Origin: CAVSWN01 sp963770995
GTDB taxonomy: Bacteria; Acidobacteriota; Vicinamibacteria; Vicinamibacterales; CAVVIG01
Assembly (NCBI GenBank): GCA_963770995.1
Contig: CAVYRS010000001.1
Coordinates: forward strand, 4,960,001 to 5,024,000
Direction: 5' to 3'
DNA length: 64,000 bases
Part shown: piece by piece, positions 53,030-63,467 of the stretch
Layout of the letters: each line of letters starts with the position of its first letter
Position numbering within the stretch: the stretch's first letter is position 1
Notes under the pieces: generated by a model
What the model saw: the letters and a program-made list of their open reading frames with translations, nothing else
What the model was told of the DNA's origin: nothing
Databases searched by the model: none
Translations under genes and position numbers: made by a program

Positions 53030-55761
53030 GTGAGCCTGTCGCCAGGCGAACGCCTCGGCGCCTACGAAATCATCGCGCTCGTCGGTGCCGGGGGCATGGG
53101 CGAAATCTATCGCGCCCGCGACACGCGGCTCGATCGCACGGTTGCGATCAAGGTCCTCGCCGCCTCGCTCGCGGCCGACCCGCAGCTGCGCGAACGCTTC
53201 GAGCGCGAGGCGCGCGCGATTTCGTCGCTCAATCATCCGCACATCTGCACGCTGTTCGACGTCGGCCATCACAATGGCGTCGACTTTCTGGTGCTGGAGT
53301 ATCTCGAGGGCAGGACGCTGGCCGAACGCTTGGCCCACGACGGCGGCGCTGCCCTCGATCCGAAGGAAGCTCTGAAGATCGCGATGGAGATTTGCGACGC
53401 GCTCGACAAGGCGCATCGCACGGGCATCGTCCATCGCGACCTGAAGCCCGCGAATGTCATGCTGACCAAAACGGGCGCGAAGCTCCTGGACTTCGGGCTG
53501 GCGAAGAGCGCCGCGCCGGTCGTCGCCACCAGTGGCCTGTCGATGTTGCCGACGACGCCGCCCAACCTGACGGCGCAGGGCACGATCCTCGGGACGTTTC
53601 AATACATGGCGCCCGAGCAGATCGAAGGGCTCGAGGCCGACGCGCGCACGGACATCTTCGCCTTCGGTGCGCTGCTGTTCGAAATGCTCACCGGTCGCAC
53701 CGCGTTCGAAGGCAAGACGCGCGCGAGCCTGCTCGGCGCGATTCTCAAAGACGAGCCGCCGGCGGTATCGCGCGTCCGACCCGTTGTCCCCGCGGCGCTC
53801 GACCGCATCATCAGCACCTGCCTCGCGAAGGATCCGGACGACCGCTATCAGAGCGCGCGCGATCTGTTGAGGGACCTCAAGTGGGTGGCCTCCGGATCGA
53901 GCGACAGCGCCGTCGCACAGACGGTTGCGCCGCCCGCCCGATCGAACCGTCTCGCGTGGATCATCGCCGGCGTCCTGGCCATCGCACTCGTTGGCACGGC
54001 GATCATGGCCTTGCGCCGCGCGGGCGAAGTCATCCCCGCGGCCGGCGCGGTTCAGTTCACGATCGCGCCGCCGGAGAACACGTCGTTTGGCGGTCCGCCT
54101 GGCGGAGGATCGGGCATCGCCACCCAGGTGGCTGTGTCTCCCGACGGCCGGCAACGTCGTGTTCGTTGCCCGCACCCAATCTGCTTACCAAATCTGGCTG
54201 CGATCGGTCGCCTCGCTGGACGCACGGCCGATACCGGGCACCGAAGGCGGCGGCTTTCCCCTTCTGGTCGCCAGACAGTCGGTTCATCGGGTTCTTCGCC
54301 ACCGGCAAGCTGAAGAAAGTCCAGATCGCCGGCGGACCACCGATCGTGCTCTGTGACGCGCCGGCCGGGCGCGGTGGGACGTGGAGCCGCGACAATGTGA
54401 TCCTGTTCACGCCGTCGAACACCGAGGGCGTGCTGCGGGTCTCGAGCGCCGGCGGGGCGCCGGTCGTCGTCACGACCCTCGATCCGGCAACCGGCGAGAC
54501 GAGCCACCGGTGGCCCCACTTTCTGCCCGATGCCCGTCACTTCCTCTACACAGCAACGTCGGGAACCTGCTGTCCCCCGTCGAAGCCCGGTGTGATCAGA
54601 ATGGCCTCACTTGACCCGGCCGATGCGGTCATCACCCTTCTTGAAGCTGATTCATCGGCGTTGTACGCCGCCGGCCACCTGTTCTTCGCTTCCCGCGACG
54701 AGTCCTTGATGGCGCAGGCATTCGATCCTGACGCTCGTCGAACGACGGGCGACGCCTTTCCGCTGGCCGAGCACGTCAGCTCTGAGGGAACCCGCTACGT
54801 GGGCGCGTCGGTTTCGCAGGAGGGCACGCTGGTGTACGCGCACAGCGACGCACACGCGGCCGTGCAATTGACATGGTTCGATCGTGGGGGCCGTACTCTT
54901 GCGACGCTGGGTGACGCGGCTCCGTACCTCGATATCGCGCTCTCACCAGACGAACGCCGCGTGGCCGTGGGACTGGCAACCGGGAGTCCAGCCAACACCG
55001 ACATCTGGACTTTCGATATCGCTCGTAGCGTTCCGTCACGCTTGACATTCGATCCGGGATTCGATGCCTCGCCGGTGTGGTCGCCAGACGGCACGCGCAT
55101 CGCGTTCCTGGGCAACCGATCTGGGAAGGTCTCCTTGCGTCAGCAATCGATCACCCAAACAGCCGCTGATGAATCGCTCCTCGATGCCTCTGGCCTCTAT
55201 CAGATCTCCCCGAGTGACTGGTCGGCAGATGGGCGCTTCATCGCGTACACGTCCACGTCGTCCGGCACATCCGATGTCTGGGGCCTGCCGCTGTTCGGCG
55301 ATCGCAAACCGTTTCCGCTGGTACAAACCCGATTCACAGAGACGGCCGCGGTGTTCTCTCCTGATGTTCGGTGGATCGCGTACACGACCAACGAAAGCGG
55401 CCAGTTCAACGTCGTCGTTCGATCGTTTCCTGGGACCGGCGGGAAATACCAAGTGTCAACGAACGGAGGGGGTCAACCAGTCTGGCGAGCGAACGGCAAG
55501 GAGTTGTTTTATATCGGAGCGGACGGGACCATGATGGCAGTACCGATCGACGCGACCGGTCAATTCACTGCCGGAGTGGCGGAGGCCCTCTTCCCAACCA
55601 GCACGCGAGTAGGCTTCTCAAACCCCACTCAGACAGGCCCCAATCAGAAGTTCGCGGTGACGAAGGATGGAAAGCGATTCCTCGTCAGCACGACGCCCAA
55701 GCAGTCTCGCACGACGCCGCTCACCGTCGTGCTCAACTGGAGGGCCACGATCCAGAAGTAA
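53030..55761 (+). pseudogene. Ser/Thr kinase with TolB-like propeller, two frameshifts
   Basis: GTG 53030 follows AGGAGG. The kinase domain (~10-285) is complete: VGAGGMGEIY, VAIKVL, HRDLKPANVML, LDFGLAKS, YMAPEQIEG. A membrane helix (LAWIIAGVLAIALVGTAIMAL) follows. The C-terminal WD40/PD40 propeller is reached by two frame changes, near 54150 (before NVVFVARTQSAYQIWLRS) and near 54250 (before FPFWSPDSRFIGFF). It then runs open to 55761 with repeats such as LSPDERRVAVGLA and WSPDGTRIAFLGNRSG. With both indels corrected it would be a normal ~910 aa kinase. Confidence 0.85.
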
Positions 55762-55885
55762 CGTCTACGTCGGCGTGTTCTTCGCCAGCGTTTCAGAAAT
55801 CGTTCGTCGGCAGGTCGGCCGTGTGGTTGCGTTGCTACCGCGCCGCAAGACACACAACCAACGCGGCAACAGCTGATCTCACAGC

Positions 55886-57538
55886 TCACCTCCTGCGTGA
55901 TTCGGATGTCGAACTGGCGAATGCTTTGGCCTCGTCGAGGCCGGGCCGATCCGGACCACCGCCCGGAAGATTCAACAACTGGCGGTAACGCAGGCTCGCC
56001 GTGGACTGATCGTTGATCTTCGCGGCGGCCCGGGCCGCGCCGACGAGGAGCCGCGGACGATTGGGGGTGCGCTCCAGCCCGATCGCGAACTGTTTGGCCG
56101 CGTCCGCCGGCCGTCCGAGCTCGAGCAGCACTTCGCCGAGCAGCTCGTGCGCCGGCTTGATGGGTGGATCGGTCTCCTGCTCGCCCGGCGGGCCCGACGG
56201 CGGATCCATCGATTCCTCGATGGTCGCGGCCTGCTCGAGCTTCTTGACGGCGGCCTCCCGATTGCCGCGCGCGAGCTCGGCCATGCCGCCGGCTTCGAGC
56301 GCCATGATCTCGATCTGCTTGGTTTCGCGCACCTTGCGCGCCTTCATCGAGGCTTCGAGATCGCGCAAGCCCGCAGCGGCGAGCTCCGCCGCGGCCGCGT
56401 TTCGCAGGTGGCCCGCGCTCAACGCCGCGGCCAGGAGCGTCGCGCCGGCGGCGCGGACGTTGATCTTGTCGGGCGCGGCCTTGATCTGCGCCACCGTGGC
56501 GGCCACGTCGACGACTTTCCACCGCGCCGTCTCGATCGTATGGCGCGCGACCATCGAGTCGAACTGGCCGGTGCGGTTCGGTCCGGCGTCCACGTGTTTG
56601 GCGTGGCGCTCGGCAAGCGCCAGGGCCTCGTCGGCCTTCGCGAAATCGCACTGCATCAGATACGCATAGTGCAGCCAAAACATCGCGTGAAACGCCTGGC
56701 CCTCGATCGCGCGCAGCTGTTTTTGCTCGGACCGCCTGGCCGATGCCTCGTACGATCGCCGGTTGGCCACCGACAGCTTGTCCCATTGACCGAGCTGCAC
56801 GTAGATGTGCGACGGCATGTGCAGCGCGTGCGGCGCGTCGGGCGCCAGGTTCGCGTAGACGTCGGCGGCTTCGAGCCCGACGATGGCACGTTCGGGATCG
56901 TCGAAGGCGTGGACGGCGTAGTGCACGGCGCCGGGATGGTTGCCGTTCTTGCGAAACACGCGCAGCGCGATCGCGCCGGCCTGCAGGTCGACGCGCTTGC
57001 TTTCCTGCCCGCGCCGCTCCGTGCGCATGAGGGCGAGCGCATACAGCGTCGCCGCTTCGTCATCATCGGTGAATTTCTCCGAGAGCTGGCCCATCGCGTC
57101 CGCGTACTTCCGCGAGCGTTCGAGGCTGTCGCCGTCGCCGTACAGGAGCTCGACGGCGTTCAAGTACCCGCGTTCCCGCTCCGTCGGCGCTTTGGCGAGA
57201 CGATCGGCGCGCGACGCGGCGAGCTTCACGAGCGCCTTGCGGCCCGCGGCAATGTCCTGCTCCGGCGGATAGTGGTGGCCGCCGGTGTGGCTCAGCGCCT
57301 CGCCCCAGTACGCGAGCGCGAAACCAGGGTCGGCTTCCTGGGCCTTACGAAAGGCAGCGGCGGCGTCTTCCCATTCGAAGCTGTGAAGGAACTTCACGCC
57401 TTCGACGAAATAGGGCTGCGCGTTGGCCGCACCCGAGTTCGGAAAGGAGATCGTGCCCAGCGTGGCGTTTTGCGCGGCGGCGGGCGCCGCCATGAGGACG
57501 AAGAAACCCAACAGCGACGCGAATCTGACCTTGGCCAT
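55886..57538 (-). CDS. Secreted TPR-repeat protein
   Basis: 550 aa from ATG 57538, with CGGAG upstream. Signal peptide (FASLLGFFVLMAAPAAAQ). TPR-like helical pairs throughout: FLHSFEWEDAAAAFRKAQEADPGFALAYWGEALS, MPSHIYVQLGQWDKLSVANRRSYEAS, ELLGEVLLELGRPADAAKQFAIGLE. A conserved HxxH-like His pair (SHTGGHHYPPEQ) is visible. Such proteins are common in Acidobacteriota; role unknown, probably a periplasmic scaffold. Divergent from the downstream kinase gene. Confidence 0.8.
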   Translation of the reverse strand: MAKVRFASLLGFFVLMAAPAAAQNATLGTISFPNSGAANAQPYFVEGVKFLHSFEWEDAAAAFRKAQEADPGFALAYWGEALSHTGGHHYPPEQDIAAGRKALVKLAASRADRLAKAPTERERGYLNAVELLYGDGDSLERSRKYADAMGQLSEKFTDDDEAATLYALALMRTERRGQESKRVDLQAGAIALRVFRKNGNHPGAVHYAVHAFDDPERAIVGLEAADVYANLAPDAPHALHMPSHIYVQLGQWDKLSVANRRSYEASARRSEQKQLRAIEGQAFHAMFWLHYAYLMQCDFAKADEALALAERHAKHVDAGPNRTGQFDSMVARHTIETARWKVVDVAATVAQIKAAPDKINVRAAGATLLAAALSAGHLRNAAAAELAAAGLRDLEASMKARKVRETKQIEIMALEAGGMAELARGNREAAVKKLEQAATIEESMDPPSGPPGEQETDPPIKPAHELLGEVLLELGRPADAAKQFAIGLERTPNRPRLLVGAARAAAKINDQSTASLRYRQLLNLPGGGPDRPGLDEAKAFASSTSESRRR

Positions 57539-57705
57539 GTGAATCTCCGGGTGTTGCGCGGTGCGTGACCCGAGCATCATAGCAAGAGGGTGCACATCGG
57601 GCCCTGACTTCGTACTTCTGCCTCGCCCCTGCGAGGTCAACGCCGTCATCGCGGAGCTTCCGTCGACACGACTGGACCGCGTGGTAGCATGCCGCCCGTC
57701 CCGAC

Positions 57706-60318
57706 ATGGCCCTCGCCCCTGGTACGCGCCTCGGCACCTTCGAGGTGGTCAGCCTGCTTGGAGCGGGTGGCATGGGCGAGGTGTATCGCGCGCACGACAG
57801 CAATCTGCGGCGCGATGTCGCCCTCAAGGTGCTGCCGGCGGCACTGATCGCCGACCCCGAACGCGTGGCGCGCTTCGAACGCGAGGCGCGCGCCGTTGCC
57901 GCGCTGTCACATCCGAACATCCTGGCGATTCACCACCTCGGTCGTGACGACGGCGTCATGTACGCCGTCACGGAGCTGCTCGAAGGCAGGACGCTTCGCG
58001 CCCTTCTGCGCGGGGGGCCGCTTGCGCCGCAAAAGGCGCTCGCCATCGTCTCGCAGATCGCGCGCGGTCTCGAAGCGGCGCACGCGCGCGGCATCGTGCA
58101 CCGCGATCTCAAGCCGGAAAACGTGTTCGTCCTCGACGATGGGCAGGTGAAGATTCTCGACTTCGGCCTGGCGAAGGCGACGGGAATCGGCGAGCAGGCG
58201 GCGGCGAATCACCAGGCACCGGACCGATCGACCACCGTGGCCGTCGGCGTCACCGGCGCGGGGGCGGTCCTGGGGACCGCCGGGTACATGGCTCCGGAGC
58301 AGGTCCGCGGCGGCGCGGTCGATCAGCGTGCCGACATCTTCGCCTTCGGGTGCATGCTGTTCGAGCTGCTGGCCGGGCGCCGTGCGTTTCACGGTGACTC
58401 GTCCATCGACACGCTGCACGCGACGCTGCATGCCGATCCGCCGGACGTCGCGACGCTCGCCGCCGTGCCCGAGCCTCTCTCGCGCATCGTCGGTCGCTGC
58501 CTCGAGAAGCAGCCGGCGAACCGGTTCCAGACGGCCGCCGATCTCCGCTTTGCGCTCGACAACATCGGCGATGCCGCCCGAAGCAGCACGAGGCCGCCAG
58601 TCTCCGCCCGAGGTCCAGTGCCGCTCTTTCGCATCGCGGTTGCGGCGGTCGTGATCGCCGCGGCCGCCGCGGGAGTGTGGTATCGGCGTGGGGCGCCGAC
58701 GAGCGCACCGCGGGCCGCGGTCGCGCCGCAGGCGCGCGGCATCGCCGTGCTGCCATTCGACAGCCTCGGCGAGGCCGGTCCGTCGGACTTCGCCGCCGGG
58801 GTCACCGAGGAGGTGACGCTGCAGCTGGCCAAGGTGAGCGCGCTGCGCGTCATGAGCAGCGCCGCGGTTTCACGCTTCAAAGGCGTGTCCGAGCTCCCGA
58901 CTATGGCTCGCGAACTGGGCATCGGGGCGGTTCTGACCGGGTCGGTGCGTCACGCCGACCAGCGCGTGCGCGTCGGTGTGCAGCTGCTCGCGGCGCCCAG
59001 CGGCGAGACGCTGTGGGGCGAGCAGTACGACCGCACGATGGCCAACATCTTCGACGTGCAGAGCGACATTGCGGTGCGCGTGGCGCGCGCGCTGCAGGCC
59101 TCGCTCGCGCCGGAGGAACGTCAGCGCATCGAACGCGTTCCGACGGACAATGCCGCGGCCTACGAGCTCTATCTGCAGCAGCGTCGGCTTGCCAATGGGG
59201 TGCCGGCGCAGAATCAGCAGGGAATCGATCTGTTGCAGAAAGCCATCGCGCTCGACCCGCAGTTCGCGCTCGGCCACGCCATGCTGGCGCAGCGTTTCGT
59301 CTGGAAAGGCAATGTCCACGGCCGGGCCGAGTACGTGCGCGGTGTTGAAGCCGGACGAAACGCCGTGCGGATCGATCCGCAACTGGCGCCGGGCCACCAC
59401 AGTCTTGGTACGTCGTTGAGCAGGGCCGGTCAGGTCGAGGAAGCACGACTCTCGATGCAGCGCGCGATCGAGCTCAACAGCAACTACCAGGAGGCGATGT
59501 GGGACCTGGGGTTGCTCGAAGTGAATGCCGGGCGTCTCGATCAGGCGGTCTACTGGACCATGCGTGCCTGGCCGCTGGCGCCCAACGTTCCAACATCGTA
59601 TTACCACCTGGCGCTGTCGCTGCTCTTCCTCGATCCGGCGTTAGGGGAGCGATGGGTGGACGCCGCGTTGACGCGCTTCAAGTCCGACAATCCGTCCAGT
59701 GTCGTGCGCCTGGTGATGCAGCGCGCCATCATGGCGATGCGGCGGGGCGACCACGCCGCGGCGGTGGCGCAGGCCCGCGACGCCGTTCGTCTGCGTCCGG
59801 ACTATTACGGGGCCCAGTCCGTGCTTGCGGAAATGGCCACGTATGCGGGGACAGCGGACGCCGAAGCGCTGGTCGACGCCGCCGTAAAGGAATCGCCGAG
59901 CGGGCGCGGCTGGTGGCAGGCGTACACGCCGCGTACGCTGCGCGCGTACCTGTACGTGCGCGGCGGCCGGCCCGATCGCGCGCGTCCTCTCCTCGACGCG
60001 GTGCTCGACATCAACCGCAAGGCGATCGACGAGGGCGATGGGAGTGACAAGCCATGGTCCGAGAACGTCGCGGTTCACGCGATGCTCGGCGATCGCGAAG
60101 CGGCGCTGCACGCATGGGAACGCGCCGTTGAGATGGGCTTCGTCGAGGAGAAGATTGACGTCTACGATGCGCTCCTCGCGCCGCTGAAAGACGATCCGAG
60201 GTTTGTCGCCGCCTTGGATCGCGTGCGGCGCCGGGCCGCAGAGATGCGCGGCCGCGTCGACCTCACGGTTATCAACGAGTGGATCGCGCGCGGCGTTCCG
60301 ACGAACGCCGTGCGCTGA
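57706..60318 (+). CDS. Ser/Thr protein kinase with TolB-like and TPR regions
   Basis: 870 aa. The kinase domain (~10-290) has LLGAGGMGEVYRAHD, VALKVLP, HRDLKPENVFVL, LDFGLAKA and YMAPEQVRGG. A membrane helix (FRIAVAAVVIAAAAAGVWY) leads to a TolB-N-like domain (GIAVLPFDSLGEAGPSDFAAGVTEEV). TPR-like repeats (~490-850) then run to the end (FALGHAMLAQRFVWKGN, YQEAMWDLGLLEVNAGRLDQAVYW). Complete, with all catalytic residues. Same plan as the genes at 39618 and 60370. Confidence 0.93.
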   Translation: MALAPGTRLGTFEVVSLLGAGGMGEVYRAHDSNLRRDVALKVLPAALIADPERVARFEREARAVAALSHPNILAIHHLGRDDGVMYAVTELLEGRTLRALLRGGPLAPQKALAIVSQIARGLEAAHARGIVHRDLKPENVFVLDDGQVKILDFGLAKATGIGEQAAANHQAPDRSTTVAVGVTGAGAVLGTAGYMAPEQVRGGAVDQRADIFAFGCMLFELLAGRRAFHGDSSIDTLHATLHADPPDVATLAAVPEPLSRIVGRCLEKQPANRFQTAADLRFALDNIGDAARSSTRPPVSARGPVPLFRIAVAAVVIAAAAAGVWYRRGAPTSAPRAAVAPQARGIAVLPFDSLGEAGPSDFAAGVTEEVTLQLAKVSALRVMSSAAVSRFKGVSELPTMARELGIGAVLTGSVRHADQRVRVGVQLLAAPSGETLWGEQYDRTMANIFDVQSDIAVRVARALQASLAPEERQRIERVPTDNAAAYELYLQQRRLANGVPAQNQQGIDLLQKAIALDPQFALGHAMLAQRFVWKGNVHGRAEYVRGVEAGRNAVRIDPQLAPGHHSLGTSLSRAGQVEEARLSMQRAIELNSNYQEAMWDLGLLEVNAGRLDQAVYWTMRAWPLAPNVPTSYYHLALSLLFLDPALGERWVDAALTRFKSDNPSSVVRLVMQRAIMAMRRGDHAAAVAQARDAVRLRPDYYGAQSVLAEMATYAGTADAEALVDAAVKESPSGRGWWQAYTPRTLRAYLYVRGGRPDRARPLLDAVLDINRKAIDEGDGSDKPWSENVAVHAMLGDREAALHAWERAVEMGFVEEKIDVYDALLAPLKDDPRFVAALDRVRRRAAEMRGRVDLTVINEWIARGVPTNAVR

Positions 60319-60369
60319 CCGCGCTCTCGGCTCTGATCCAGACCTGTCAGCGAAAATGCAGAGTGTGCA

Positions 60370-62682
60370 CTACTCGATCAACAATCCATATCGCCGCAGA
60401 ATCGGCCGGCAGGGTTCGTGGTGCAGGAGATGCCGGATGATCGGCTCGACGTTGACATACGTCAGCAGCGGCGCCTTTCGCCGACACGCGTCTTCGAGCA
60501 TCTCGGGCGCCTGTGCTTCGTGTCCGACCAGAAGCGCGAGCAGCGCCAGCTCGTCGCTCGACGCCTTCCCGTCGCGGCTTTGCGACTTCCAGCTCGCTGT
60601 AGGTGGCGCGGGCCTGATCCATCCGCCCGCTCTTCGCATCGCACCAGGCTCTAAGCATCAAGACCGAGCTCAGACGCCCGAGCTTCGCCTCCAGCACGTC
60701 GAGCTCGACAACCGCCCGGTCGAGCTCGCCCTTCGCCATCAGCGACAGCGACAAATCCATACGCGACGGGGTGAACGACGGATCGGTCTGGAGAATCCTG
60801 GTGAAGACCGCGATCGCCTCGTCGTATCGGCCCTCGAAATGCATCACGCGGCCGATGCCGCTCTGCACGGACGGCGACAACGGGTCGAGCTCGCGAGCGC
60901 GGGTCAGCTCGCGCATCGCTTCCTCCGATCGACAACGGCCGGCGAGAAACATCCCGTACCACTGACGCGACTGCACGTGCCCGGGGTTGAGCGACAGCGC
61001 CGTGCGGAACTCCCGCTCGGCGATCTCCCATTCCCAATCGAATCGCGATCTTGATGTACGCGAGTGAGGCATGCGCCTCGGCGAGCGTCTCGTCGAGCGC
61101 CAGCGCACGCTCGGCCGCCTCGCGCGCGCGGTCGATGCGGCCGACGCCCTGCACGGCGGTGTAGCCCGCGCTCATCAGCGCGTAGCTGTCGGCCAGTCCC
61201 GAGTGCGCCGGGGCGAAGTTGGGATCGTCGGCAATCGCGCGCTCGAAAAACTCCGCGGCCTTCTGCAGGGCGTCCTGCGAACGCTTGTTCCAGAAATAGC
61301 GGCCCTTCAGGTACAGGTCCAGCGCCGACGCGCTGGCTGGGGCCGCCCGCCGCAGCCGGCGCCGCACGGCCGTGGCCATGCTCAGCTTCAGCGCTTCGGT
61401 GATCTCGCGCGGCGATCTCCTCCTCCACCAGCAGCAGATCCGATGGCGGACGCGTGAACTGCGATCCCCAGATCCGCGATCCGTCGCCGGCGTCCGCGAG
61501 CTCCACCGCGATGCGGAACCGATCCGCGACCTGGACGATGCGGCCGGACAACACGGCCTTGACGCCGAGCTCGCGGCCAATCTGCTGGGGATCGGCGTCG
61601 CGTCCCTTGTAGCGATACACCGTCCCGCGCGCCATCACGCGCAGCTTCGGAATCTGCGACAGGTTGTTGATGAGACTCTCCGTCAGCCCGTCGCCCAGAT
61701 ACTCCAGCTCGTCGTCGCGAGTGGCGTTGACGAATGGCAGGACAGCGAGCGAGTCGATGACGCTGCGGCGGCGACGTGCGCGTGTCCGACTCGGGCTGGT
61801 CGAACGGCTGCGCGGCCGACCGAGGCCGTTCACAGCGCCAACGGCTTCGCGCACCGCATCCGCGAAGCTGCCCACCGACTGCCATCGTCGATCGCGGTCC
61901 TTCTCGAGCGCGCGCCGCACGGCGCTGTCGAGCGCGGCGCCGACACCCGGCAGGTGGCCCAGCGACGCCGGCTCGCTGTTGAGCATCGCGGCCAGCGTGT
62001 CGATTGGCGTCTCGCCGAGGAACGGCGGACTGCCCGACAGCATTTCGTAGAGCACGACGCCCAGCGAGAAGACATCCGAGCGCGAATCCACGAGCAGGCC
62101 TCGCGCCTGTTCGGGGGACATGTAGGCCACGGTGCCGAGAATCTCGCCCTTCAGCGTCTCGAACCTGCCGGTCACATCCTCGTTCAGGGAGCGGTCGTCG
62201 TCCGAGACGAGCTTGGCCAGGCCGAAGTCCAGGACCTTCACCAGCCCGTCGCGCCGGATCATCACGTTCTCGGGCTTGATGTCGCGATGGACGATGCCGA
62301 GCGCGTGGGCGGCCTCGAGCCCTCGTGCCGCCTGGACCACGAGATCGAGGGCGAGCGCCGGCGGCAACGGGCCGGCGCTCACGCGCGCGCGCAGCGTCTC
62401 GCCGTCGATGAATTCGGTCGCGATGAAGTGCTGCCCATCCGCTTCGCCGATGTCGTAAATCGTGATGACGTTGGGATGGTTGAGCGCCGAGACGCTCCGC
62501 GCTTCCCATTGAAAACGCCGCAGACGGTCTTCGTCCTGCGCCAGCCGCGCCGAGACGATCTTGAGCGCGAGCTTGCGGCCCAGCCGAAGGTCCTCGGCGA
62601 GATAGACCTCGCCCATGCCGCCCGCCCCGAGGCGCGACAGGACGCGATAGTGGGACAGGAGCTGCCCGCTTTCCAGGGACAT
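60370..62682 (-). pseudogene. Ser/Thr kinase with TolB-like and TPR regions, three frameshifts
   Basis: ATG 62682 starts MSLESGQLLSHYRVLSRLGAGGMGEVYLAED. Kinase residues are complete: ALKIVS, HRDIKPENVMI, LDFGLAKL, YMSPEQARG. The membrane helix seen in its relatives is not obvious; instead an Arg-rich linker (RPRSRSTSPSRTRARRRRS) leads to the TolB-like domain. The TPR part is reached by frame changes near 61410, 61050 and 60580 and ends YVNVEPIIRHLLHHEPCRPILRRYG. The tail is convergent with the kinase at 57706. Confidence 0.83.
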
Positions 62683-62784
62683 CTGAACGGGATGGTGAGT
62701 ATAGACGGAAGCCGTAGACGAGTTCAGGGCGGCGGTCAAAAGATCGCCGCCCTTTGTCTGTACGCGCGTCGATGAGCCGCGCGG

Positions 62785-63174
62785 CTACGCGGGCCTGGCC
62801 GCGAACGTATAGGGTCGGGAATCGACGATCTTCCAGCTGTCGCCGCCGCGCCGCATCAGCGACGCGATGTGGACGACGAGAATGACCTTGCCGTCGCTGC
62901 CGGTAACGATCTGCTGACCATCGGCGAAGGCGTGATCGTTTTCGATGTCGCGGACGCTGTCGAGCGTGAAACTGGTTGTCGAGCCGCGCAGCATGCCCCC
63001 AAAGTACTGAGAGTACATGCCGGCGATAGCCGCTCGCCCGTCCGCCCGCTCGCCGAACGGGTTGATGAGCGATCCGTCGTCGACAAAGAAAGCCGCCGCA
63101 GCCGCGCCGTCATTGGCTTGCCAGGCGGCCGAGAAGCGTTCGAACGTGGATGTGATCTGATCTTGTGCGGACAT
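62785..63174 (-). CDS. NTF2-like (SgcJ/DUF4440-type) protein
   Basis: 129 aa from ATG 63174, with AGGAGG upstream. Cone-fold text: ITSTFERFSAAWQANDGAAAAAFFVDDGSLINPFGERADGRAAIAGMYSQYF, then SFTLDSVRDIENDHAFADGQQIV and the final WKIVDSRPYTF. Typical of small ketosteroid-isomerase-like proteins of unknown substrate. Confidence 0.85.
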   Translation of the reverse strand: MSAQDQITSTFERFSAAWQANDGAAAAAFFVDDGSLINPFGERADGRAAIAGMYSQYFGGMLRGSTTSFTLDSVRDIENDHAFADGQQIVTGSDGKVILVVHIASLMRRGGDSWKIVDSRPYTFAARPA

Positions 63175-63190
63175 GCAGCCTCCTGTGGCG

Positions 63191-63391
63191 TTAAACGCGC
63201 CCATTGCAATGGCGATGGCTCTCGAAAATCAAGTGAAGCTCGTGCGCCAGCGCCAGCTCCAGTCTCGCCGGCTGTCTCAGCAGCTCAGCGCCGCCGGCAT
63301 CGCCCGCATGGATGATGAGGTCGACGCCCGCCAGCGCAGCGCGCAGTTGCCGGCGGAAGAGGCCATGCGTGTCCGAGACGAGGCCGATCAC
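63191..63391 (-). pseudogene. Truncated YfcE/MJ0936-type metallophosphoesterase
   Basis: GTG 63391 starts VIGLVSDTHGLFRRQLRAALAGVDLIIHAGDAGGAELL, which is the first metal-binding motif (DTHG) and second (HAGD) of small metallophosphoesterases. After ~40 residues the text is unrelated (RQPARLELALAHELHLIFESH) and stops at 66 aa. The GNND and GHTH motifs are absent. A remnant, possibly with altered 3' end. Confidence 0.65.
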
Positions 63392-63467
63392 GAGCGGCGG
63401 ATGTGTGTCGTCACTCAGCGCGTCAGCCTCTTGTCTTCATCTCGTGATCCTCGCATACGATGAACGG

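Noticed and set aside
62722..62755. GGGCGGCGGTC-AAAA-GATCGCCGCCC hairpin followed by TTTGTCTG
   Set aside because: It resembles the rpoC-type terminators, but on the plus strand no gene ends before it and the T-run is weak. No rpoC tail sequence is present beside it.
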